Of a stretch of 33,060 nucleotides of DNA, positions 26,629 to 33,060 are shown in pieces. The position numbers and the translations under genes are program-made. This DNA is from Paraburkholderia sp. Tr-20389 (GTDB taxonomy: Bacteria; Pseudomonadota; Gammaproteobacteria; Burkholderiales; Burkholderiaceae). Where the stretch lies: NCBI RefSeq assembly GCF_017104565.1, contig NZ_JAAGPD010000078.1, positions 1 to 33,060 of the forward strand, in the 5' to 3' direction. A model generated the notes under the pieces. It ran no database searches. It was given only the letters and a program-made list of their open reading frames with translations, and had not been told where the DNA came from. Numbering within the stretch: the first letter of the stretch is position 1; each line of letters begins with the position of its first letter.

Positions 26629-27912
26629 TCAGTTGAGCAACTCGGAAAACGGGATGAAGCGCACGGTCTCGCCGGCGCTGATCGTATGATTCGGCGGATT
26701 GTCGATCAGCCCGTCGCCCCAGACGGTCGAGGTCAGCACGGCCGAACTCTGGTTCGGGAACAGATCGAGGCCGCCTGCGGCGTTCACGCGCGCGCGCAGG
26801 AATTCGTTGCGGCGATCGCCCTTCTGCTGCGTGAAATCGGCGCGCAGCGACAGTGCGCGCGGCGTGACGGTGCGCACGCCCGCGAGCCGCAGCAAAAACG
26901 GCCGCACGAACAGCAGGAACGTGACGAAAGTCGACACGGGGTTGCCCGGCAGACCGATGAAGAACGTTTCACCCGTCTTGCCCGCCTCGCCCTCCGTGCC
27001 GGCGCGGCGAATCGCGCCGAACGCGAGCGGCTTGCCCGGTTTCATCGCGATCTGCCACATTGAAAGCCGCCCTTCCGCCTCGACGGCGGGTTTCACGTGA
27101 TCTTCCTCGCCGACCGACACACCGCCGCACGTCAGGATCAGATCGTGTGCCTGCGCAGCTTCGCGCAGCGTATCGCGCGTAGCGTCGAGCTTGTCGGGCA
27201 CGATGCCGTAGTCGGTCACTTCACAGCCGAGCTTGTGCAGCAGACCCGTCAGCGTGAAGCGGTTCGAGTTGTAGATGGCGCCCGGTTTGAGCGGCGCGCC
27301 GGGCATCGTCAATTCGTCGCCTGTGAAAAACACGGCGACTTTCACGCGCCGCACCACCTCGAGATCCGCACAGCCAACGGACGCCGCCAGCCCGAGCGCC
27401 TGCGGCGAGAGCCGCGTGCCGGCGGGCAGGATCGTCGCGCCTTTGCGGATGTCCGCGCCCTGCTGCGTGATCCACTCGCCCGCCTTCGGCGTATGCAGGA
27501 TGGTCACTTCATCGCCGGTCGCTTCCGTCTGTTCCTGCATCACGATGGCATCGGCGCCGGACGGTACCGTCGCGCCCGTGAAGATGCGTGCTGCGGTGCC
27601 CTCGGCGAGCGGCTGCGGCGCGTGGCCCGCCGGAATCCGCTGGGAAATGGGCAGCCGCCGCTCGCCCTGCGACAGCTCGGCGACCCGCACCGCGTAGCCA
27701 TCCATCGAACTCGTGTTCATCGGCGGGACGTCGAGCGGCGAGACGACGTCCGCGGCCAGAACGCGGTTGGTCGCGTCGAGGGTCGGCAGCCTTTCGGTGC
27801 CGTCGATCTGTACGGCGGCGCCGAGCAGTGTCGCGAGGGCATCGGCCGTCGAGAGCATGGGCGCGCGGGGCGCTGCCTGTCCCGGAGGCGTCGGAGGCGT
27901 GGGTGTGGACAT
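26629..27912 (-). CDS. moeA: Molybdopterin molybdenumtransferase
   Basis: 427 residues from the ATG at 27912 (MSTPTPPTPPGQ). The frame stays open to 28176, but that part runs into palindromic element B and is not protein-like. MoeA inserts molybdate into adenylated molybdopterin. Visible: PPMNTSSMDGYAVR (about 55-68), GATVPSGADAIVMQE, the MoCF-fold motif VFFTGDEL followed by IYNSNRFTL, LTCGGVSVGEEDHVK, and FIGLPGNPVSTFVTF near residue 330. First gene of the moeA-moaD-moaE block and separated from thrC by 822 nt that contain element B, so its promoter may lie in or near that element. Confidence 0.96.
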   Translation of the reverse strand: MSTPTPPTPPGQAAPRAPMLSTADALATLLGAAVQIDGTERLPTLDATNRVLAADVVSPLDVPPMNTSSMDGYAVRVAELSQGERRLPISQRIPAGHAPQPLAEGTAARIFTGATVPSGADAIVMQEQTEATGDEVTILHTPKAGEWITQQGADIRKGATILPAGTRLSPQALGLAASVGCADLEVVRRVKVAVFFTGDELTMPGAPLKPGAIYNSNRFTLTGLLHKLGCEVTDYGIVPDKLDATRDTLREAAQAHDLILTCGGVSVGEEDHVKPAVEAEGRLSMWQIAMKPGKPLAFGAIRRAGTEGEAGKTGETFFIGLPGNPVSTFVTFLLFVRPFLLRLAGVRTVTPRALSLRADFTQQKGDRRNEFLRARVNAAGGLDLFPNQSSAVLTSTVWGDGLIDNPPNHTISAGETVRFIPFSELLN

Positions 27913-28006
27913 CGTTCGGTTTCGGAGCGATTCGGAAAGAATCATTGTAACGGGAGGGGCGCCCTTTGGCGGGGGGCGCGGTTTTGGTTTTGGGGTTGCG
28001 TTTTTT

Positions 28007-28657
28007 GTTGGCATCCGCGTTATGCCTTCGTTGTTCATGCGTTGCCCCTGTGCGGGGCGGCACTTACTTTCTTTGCCGCCGCAAAGAAAGTAAGCAAAGA
28101 AAGCGGGCTCACACCGCCAGTCCTTGTTTTTGCCTGCGGGCCCCCGACGGTTCTTACGCTTCACGCGGCAACGCACTTGTTTGCGCCCATTGCCAGCGTG
28201 CTACCTGCACGCATCACCCGCTTCACACTCCCCGCGTCACGAACAGCGTTACCAGCCGTCCACGGCCGCCCAGGTGGCAAACTGTGTGTAGGCGGTCGCG
28301 AGGTCAATGCACCACTCCGGACTGAAAAGCAGGATCGGTGTCGTAGGAGCGCGAACGCATATGGTGCGACAACCTACACACAGTTTGCCACCTGGGCGGC
28401 GCAAACCGTTCGCTGCCGCTGGCTGCGCTGCGGGTGACTGGAGCGGGTGATGCGCCTGTTCAAGGCGCTGGCAACGGGTGCAAACAAGTGCGTTGCCGTG
28501 TGAAGTGCGGGACCCGTTGAGGGCCCGCAGGCAAGAACAAGGATTGGCGGTGTGAGCCCGCTTTCTTTGCTTACTTTCTTTGCGGCGGCAAAGAAAGTAA
28601 GTGCCGCCCCGCACAGGGGCAACACTAGCAAACCAGAGACATCAAACGAATGCCAGC
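28007..28657. repeat. Large palindromic repeat element, copy B (651 bp)
   Basis: Second copy of the element at 9714-10366. Outer motif GTTGGCATCCGCG (28007-28019) against CGAATGCCAGC (28647-28657); identical 23-bp inverted repeats at 28041-28063 and 28601-28623; hairpins at 28063-28094 (loop CGCC) and 28570-28601 (loop GGCG); inner perfect 24-bp pair at 28269-28292 and 28373-28396 around an 80-nt centre (28293-28372) closely like that of copy A. The centre and arms have the same orientation in the window as copy A, but the outer flanks are exchanged: the flank ending TTCATGC is left here and right in A. The element lies between thrC and moeA, both on the minus strand. It has no credible coding content. 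Confidence 0.92.
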
Positions 28658-28734
28658 GAAACCGCAGAGCAGAAACAAAAAGGCGAAGCCCGCGCCGAGA
28701 AGGCAAGAATGACGACTACGTCGCAGACAAAAAC

Positions 28735-30183
28735 TCAACGAGTGTGCGCAGCAACGAACCCCTTCACGCACTCAGCATCATTCGCCAGAACTTCAAACCG
28801 CTGCGGCAGATCTTCGATTCCACTGAACGCCGCCGGACGCTCCGGCTCGCGCTCCAGCGCCTCGCGAATCGTCTCGCCGAACTTGATCGGCTGCGCAGTC
28901 TCCAGCACCACCATCGGAACGCCCGCCTGCAAATGCTCACGCGCGACCTTCACGCCATCGGCCGTATGCGTATCGATCATCGTGTCGTAACGCTGGAACA
29001 CGTCGCGGATCGTATCGACGCGGTCGTCGTGGCTGCTACGCCCCGACACGAAGCCGAACTCCTTCACGCGCGCAAAATCCCCGCTAGCCTGCAAATCGAA
29101 GCCGCCCTTCTCTTCGACATCGCGGAACAGTTGCAGCACGCGCTTCGGATCGCGGCCGAGCAGATCGAACACGAAGCGCTCGAAATTCGACGCCTTCGAA
29201 ATGTCCATGCTCGGGCTGCTGGTGTGATACGTCTCCGACGACTTGCGCACACGGTAAATGCCCGTGCGGAAAAACTCGTCCAGCACGTCGTTCTCGTTGG
29301 TCGCAACCACGAGCTTCTCGATCGGCAAACCCATCATGCGCGCTATGTGACCCGCACACACATTGCCGAAGTTGCCCGACGGCACAGTGAACGACACACG
29401 CTCGTCGTTGCTCTTCGTGGCCGCGAAATAGCCCTTGAAGTAATACACGACCTGCGCGACGACGCGCGCCCAGTTGATCGAGTTGACGGTGCCGATCTTC
29501 TGCTGCGCCTTGAACGCGTGATCGTTCGACACGGCCTTGACGATGTCCTGGCAATCGTCGAACACGCCTTCGACCGCGATGTTGAAAATGTTCGGGTCCT
29601 GCAGGCTGTACATCTGCGCCGTCTGGAACGCGCTCATCTTCTTGTGCGGCGACAGCATGAACACGCGAATGCCCTTCTTGCCGCGCATCGCGTATTCGGC
29701 CGCGCTGCCCGTATCGCCCGAAGTCGCGCCGAGAATGTTCAGCGTTTCGCCGTGCTTCGCGAGCGTGTACTCGAACAGGTTGCCGAGCAACTGCATCGCC
29801 ATGTCCTTGAACGCGAGCGTCGGACCATTCGACAGTTCGAGCAGCGACAGCGGCGCGCCGTTTTCGACACCGAGCGTCTTGAGCGGCGTGATCTGCGCGG
29901 CGTTTTCCTCCTCGCGCACGTTGCAGTACACCTGCGCCGTGTACGTGCGGCGCGTCAGCTCGCGCAGGTCGTCGGCGGGAATGTCGTCGCTGAACTTGCG
30001 CAGGATCTCGAACGCGAGATCCGCATACGGCAGCGGGCGCCAGCGCGCGAGTTCATCCGCCGACACCTGCGGATATTCGTTCGGCAGATACAGACCGCCA
30101 TCCTTCGCGAGACCGCCGAGCAGGATGTCGGAGAACGTATGGCGCTCGCCGATGCCGGCGCCGCGCGTGGAAATGTAATTCAT
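28735..30183 (-). CDS. thrC: Threonine synthase
   Basis: 482-residue PLP enzyme converting O-phosphohomoserine to threonine. Start MNYISTRGAGIGERHTFSDILLGGLAKDGGLYLP; PLP-lysine motif GPTLAFKDMAMQLLG (about 105-119); glycine-rich phosphate loop ILGATSGDTGSAAEYA (about 150-165); FTVPSGNFGNVCAG further on. The length fits the longer class of threonine synthase found in many proteobacteria and fungi, as opposed to the short plant-like class. It follows hom by 30 nt, so the two are co-transcribed. Element B begins 78 nt after its stop. Confidence 0.97.
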   Translation of the reverse strand: MNYISTRGAGIGERHTFSDILLGGLAKDGGLYLPNEYPQVSADELARWRPLPYADLAFEILRKFSDDIPADDLRELTRRTYTAQVYCNVREEENAAQITPLKTLGVENGAPLSLLELSNGPTLAFKDMAMQLLGNLFEYTLAKHGETLNILGATSGDTGSAAEYAMRGKKGIRVFMLSPHKKMSAFQTAQMYSLQDPNIFNIAVEGVFDDCQDIVKAVSNDHAFKAQQKIGTVNSINWARVVAQVVYYFKGYFAATKSNDERVSFTVPSGNFGNVCAGHIARMMGLPIEKLVVATNENDVLDEFFRTGIYRVRKSSETYHTSSPSMDISKASNFERFVFDLLGRDPKRVLQLFRDVEEKGGFDLQASGDFARVKEFGFVSGRSSHDDRVDTIRDVFQRYDTMIDTHTADGVKVAREHLQAGVPMVVLETAQPIKFGETIREALEREPERPAAFSGIEDLPQRFEVLANDAECVKGFVAAHTR

Positions 30184-30213
30184 GAGCTTGCCTCTTTACG
30201 TGTGTGCGGTGCG

Positions 30214-31545
30214 TCAGTCCAGCGCTTCCATGCGCAGCTTCGTCACTTTCGACACGACCGTCTTCAGCGCCTCGATGTTCGCGATCGCCGCGTTCACGTT
30301 CTTTTCGACCGTCTCGTGCGTGATCAGGATGATGTCCGTCTCGCCCTTCTTCGACGCGTCGACATGCTCCGATTCCTTCTGCAGCAGCGCGTCGATCGAG
30401 ATGCCCGTGTCGGCGAGAATACGCGTGATGTCGGCCAGCACGCCCGTCACGTCGGCGACGCGCAGACGCAGGTAGTAGCCGCTCGTCACTTCGTCGATCG
30501 GCAGGATCGGCGTGTTCGACAGACGGTCCGGCTGGAACGCCAGATGCGGTACGCGATGCTCCGGATCGGCCGTATGCAGGCGCGTCACGTCGACCAGGTC
30601 GGCGACCACGGCGGAAGCCGTCGGCTCCGCGCCCGCGCCCTTGCCGTAATACAACGTCGTGCCGACGGCGTCGCCGTGCACCACCACCGCATTCATCGCG
30701 CCTTCCACGTTGGCGAGCAGACGCTTGGCCGGGATCAGCGTGGGATGCACGCGCAGTTCGATGCCCTTGCCCGCGCGGCGAGCGATGCCGAGCAGCTTGA
30801 TGCGATACCCAAGCTCTTCCGCGTACTTGATGTCGATCGCGGCGAGCTTGCTGATGCCTTCGACGTACGCCTTGTCGAACTGCACGGGCACGCCGAACGC
30901 GATCGCGCTCATGATGGTCGCCTTGTGCGCGGCGTCGACACCTTCGATGTCGAAGGTCGGGTCCGCTTCCGCGTAGCCGAGTTCCTGCGCGGCCTTCAGA
31001 GCCGTCGCGAAATCGAGGCCGCGGTCGCGCATCTCCGACAGGATGTAGTTCGTCGTGCCGTTGATGATGCCCGCGATGTACTGGATGCGGTTCGCCGTCA
31101 AGCCTTCGCGCAGCGCCTTGATGATCGGGATGCCGCCCGCGACTGCCGCCTCGAACGCGACCATCACGCCCTTCGCGCGGGCCGCTTCGAAGATTTCCGT
31201 GCCGTGCACGGCGAGCAGCGCCTTGTTGGCCGTCACGACATGCTTGCCGTTGCTGATCGCGCGCAGCACGAGTTCGCGCGCAATGCCCGTGCCGCCGATC
31301 ATTTCGGCAATGATGTCGATCGACGGATCGTCGACGACCGAACCGAAGTCATCGGTGATCGCCACCGTGCCCGCTTCTTTGCCGAGCGCCGCTGTCGCCT
31401 TGGCGGGATTGCGCACGGCAATGCGCGCAATCTCGATGCCGCGGCCCGCGCGTCGGTTGATTTCTTCCTGGTTGCGGCGCAGTACCGTGAAGGTGCCACT
31501 GCCTACCGTGCCGAAGCCCAGCAGTCCAACTTTGATCGGTTCCAT
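30214..31545 (-). CDS. hom: Homoserine dehydrogenase
   Basis: 443-residue monofunctional enzyme reducing aspartate semialdehyde to homoserine, the branch point to threonine and methionine. Rossmann motif GFGTVG (10-15), the NADP-binding segment, catalytic block AEADPTFDIEGVDAAHK (about 198-214), and a C-terminal ACT domain (about 350-430, LRLRVADVTGVLADITRILADTGISIDALLQ) for threonine feedback. No fused aspartokinase. 58 nt after alaA and 30 nt before thrC, all minus strand. Confidence 0.97.
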   Translation of the reverse strand: MEPIKVGLLGFGTVGSGTFTVLRRNQEEINRRAGRGIEIARIAVRNPAKATAALGKEAGTVAITDDFGSVVDDPSIDIIAEMIGGTGIARELVLRAISNGKHVVTANKALLAVHGTEIFEAARAKGVMVAFEAAVAGGIPIIKALREGLTANRIQYIAGIINGTTNYILSEMRDRGLDFATALKAAQELGYAEADPTFDIEGVDAAHKATIMSAIAFGVPVQFDKAYVEGISKLAAIDIKYAEELGYRIKLLGIARRAGKGIELRVHPTLIPAKRLLANVEGAMNAVVVHGDAVGTTLYYGKGAGAEPTASAVVADLVDVTRLHTADPEHRVPHLAFQPDRLSNTPILPIDEVTSGYYLRLRVADVTGVLADITRILADTGISIDALLQKESEHVDASKKGETDIILITHETVEKNVNAAIANIEALKTVVSKVTKLRMEALD

Positions 31546-31603
31546 GCAGCGTGTGTTTCGAGTGAGAGATTGGTAAATCGGTTCGGGCGCGGATGCAGTG
31601 CGC

Positions 31604-32842
31604 TCAGGCCGCGTGGCGTTTGCGATAGCCGTCGAGGAAACGCGCGATCCGGTTGATCGAATCGGCGAGATCGTCGATGTTCGGCAGGAACACGACGCGG
31701 AAGTGATCCGGCGTCTTCCAGTTGAAGCCGCTGCCCTGCACGAGCAGCACGCGCTCTTCCAGCAGCAGATCGAGAATGAACTGCTGGTCGTTCTCGATCG
31801 GGTACATCTTCGGATCGAGACGCGGGAACATGTACAGCGCCGCCTCGGGCTTCACGCAGGTCACGCCGGGAATCGCCGTCAGCATGTCGTACGCGAGTTC
31901 GCGCTGCTTGTGCAGGCGCCCGCCCGGCATGATCAGTTCGTTGATGCTCTGATAGCCGCCGAGCGCCGTCTGGATCGCGTACTGGCCGGGCACGTTCGGG
32001 CACAGGCGCATCGACGCCAGAATGCCGAGGCCTTCGAAGTAGTCTTTCGCGCGGCGGCGGTTCTCGCCCGTCAGGCCGGAAACCCACATCCAGCCCGCGC
32101 GATAGCCGCACGAACGGTAGCTCTTCGACAGACTGTTGAACGTGACGGTGAGCACGTCCTCCGACAGCGCAGCCATCGACGTGTGCGCCTTGCCGTCGTA
32201 GACGATCTTGTCGTAGACCTCATCCGCGAAGATCACGAGGCCGTGCTGACGCGCGATCTCGATCAGGCCGAGCAGCAGCTCGTCCGAGTACAGCGCGCCC
32301 GTCGGATTGTTCGGGTTGATCACGACGAGCGCCTTCGTGTTCGGCGTGATCTTGGCGCGGATGTCGTCGAGGTCGGGCATCCACGCGTTCGACTCGTCGC
32401 AGACGTAATGCACGGGCGTACCGCCCGACAGGCTCACGCCCGCCGTCCACAGCGGATAGTCGGGCGCGGGCAGCAGCACTTCGTCGCCGTCGTTCAGCAG
32501 CGCCTGCAACGCCATCACGATCAGCTCGGACGCGCCGTTGCCGATGTAGATGTCGTCCAGCTCGACGCCGACGACGCCCTTCTGCTGCGCGTAATGCATG
32601 ATCGCCTTGCGCGCGGCGAACACGCCCTTCGAATCCGAATAGCCCGACGAAACGGGCAGATTGCGGATCATGTCCTGGATGATCTCGTCCGGCGCCTCGA
32701 AGCCGAACGGCGCCAGATTGCCGATGTTCAGCTTGATGATGCGGTGGCCTTCCTCTTCGAGGCGCTTCGCATGTTCGAGAACGGGCCCGCGAATGTCGTA
32801 GCAGACGTTCAACAGCTTGTTGGATTTGAGTATCGGTTTCAC
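31604..32842 (-). CDS. alaA: PLP-dependent aminotransferase, AlaA-like (alanine transaminase)
   Basis: 412-residue class I aminotransferase. It matches E. coli AlaA over most of its length as I recall it (NVCYDIRGPVLEHAKRLEEEG, IIKLNIGNLAPFGF, DSKGVFAARKAIM, VINPNNPTGALYS). PLP lysine in SLSKSYRSCGYRAGW (about residue 240) and the carboxylate-binding Arg in PDHFRVVFLP near the C-terminus are present. It makes alanine from pyruvate and glutamate. I chose the GTG at 32842 (VKPILKSNKLLN) because family members start there with MKPI; the open frame to 33052 adds Arg/Pro-rich non-family sequence. A GTG 9 nt earlier is an alternative. First gene of the alaA-hom-thrC group. Confidence 0.92.
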   Translation of the reverse strand: MKPILKSNKLLNVCYDIRGPVLEHAKRLEEEGHRIIKLNIGNLAPFGFEAPDEIIQDMIRNLPVSSGYSDSKGVFAARKAIMHYAQQKGVVGVELDDIYIGNGASELIVMALQALLNDGDEVLLPAPDYPLWTAGVSLSGGTPVHYVCDESNAWMPDLDDIRAKITPNTKALVVINPNNPTGALYSDELLLGLIEIARQHGLVIFADEVYDKIVYDGKAHTSMAALSEDVLTVTFNSLSKSYRSCGYRAGWMWVSGLTGENRRRAKDYFEGLGILASMRLCPNVPGQYAIQTALGGYQSINELIMPGGRLHKQRELAYDMLTAIPGVTCVKPEAALYMFPRLDPKMYPIENDQQFILDLLLEERVLLVQGSGFNWKTPDHFRVVFLPNIDDLADSINRIARFLDGYRKRHAA

Positions 32843-33060
32843 GACGGGCACTTCATCCTGGAGTAATGAGCGGAACCACGGAGCTTTCGCCCCACGCAGC
32901 GGGCAAGCCATAAGAACGGGAACTGCGACAGCCGCGCGGCGCGGGCAGGCGCAGTGCATGGTGCGGGACGTCGGCGGAACGCGGCCGTCAGTGGGCCGGG
33001 CAGGCGTATGGGTGGCGCCTCTGCCGACGCGCTCCGGGCACCCCACTGGCAACGGCGGGC
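32843..33060. other. Upstream region of alaA
   Basis: No recognisable gene in the last 218 nt on either strand. AGGA at 32859-32862 may serve as ribosome site. A six-codon mini-frame ATG...TGA (32859-32842 region, minus strand, MKCPS) overlaps the alaA GTG at its stop. No leader peptide rich in Thr or Ile, hence no sign of classical thr attenuation. Confidence 0.5.

Noticed and set aside
27913-28176. N-terminal extension of moeA into element B
   Set aside because: Extension is repeat-derived and not MoeA-like; family start is the ATG at 27912.
28552-31656. 1034-codon open frame on the plus strand opposite thrC and hom
   Set aside because: Antisense shadow of high-GC genes; its peptide is Arg/His/Asp-rich without any domain, while the minus strand encodes complete hom and thrC.
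32843-33052. N-terminal extension of alaA
   Set aside because: Arg/Pro/Cys-rich sequence without family similarity; the GTG at 32842 gives the standard 412 residues.

Overview
The window is a high-GC chromosomal segment of a beta-proteobacterium, most likely Paraburkholderia or a close Burkholderiales relative. This rests on gene order (ffs-dnaX, trxA-rho, alaA-hom-thrC, divergent nsrR/globin), the zinc-free type B L31 and strong GC codon bias; it is a judgement from family knowledge, not a database match. Almost all genes are housekeeping or conserved accessory genes.

Layout. 1-1920 (minus): 4.5S SRP RNA followed by the N-terminal part of dnaX, which runs off the left edge. 2352-4280 (plus): trxA and rho, with an 18-bp perfect inverted repeat between them. 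4367-9627 (plus): a MerR regulator, an MtfA-like zinc peptidase, rpmE2 (L31B), a membrane glycosyltransferase of the ArnT/PMT type, and a MATE exporter. 9671-10366: tandem repeats plus copy A of a large palindromic element. 10568-11379 (minus): a MerR regulator translationally overlapped with a carboxymuconolactone decarboxylase family protein, behind a typical 19-bp-spacer MerR promoter. 11554-20035 (plus): a bacterial alpha-2-macroglobulin with a thioester motif and pbpC (PBP1C), a classic pair in which the macroglobulin is thought to trap proteases while PBP1C repairs peptidoglycan. 20217-21367 (plus): a ComEA-like HhH protein with a Lys/Ala-rich tail and a YidB-family protein. 21506-24878 (minus): clpB with a sigma-32-type promoter, and nsrR. 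25118-25678 (plus): a group III truncated haemoglobin divergent from nsrR, with a candidate NsrR operator between them. 25788-32842 (minus): alaA, hom, thrC, then copy B of the palindromic element, then moeA, moaD, moaE.

The most unusual content is the pair of palindromic elements (A 9714-10366, B 28007-28657). Each is about 650 bp and almost wholly an imperfect inverted repeat around an 80-nt centre, with identical 23-bp inverted repeats, terminal hairpins that covary, and outer flanks whose left/right arrangement is swapped between the two copies. They code for nothing believable, although they generate mirror-image spurious ORFs on both strands. Copy B lies inside what otherwise looks like a tight operon, between thrC and moeA. 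I do not recognise this element as a named family; calling it a repeat family rests on the two copies seen here.
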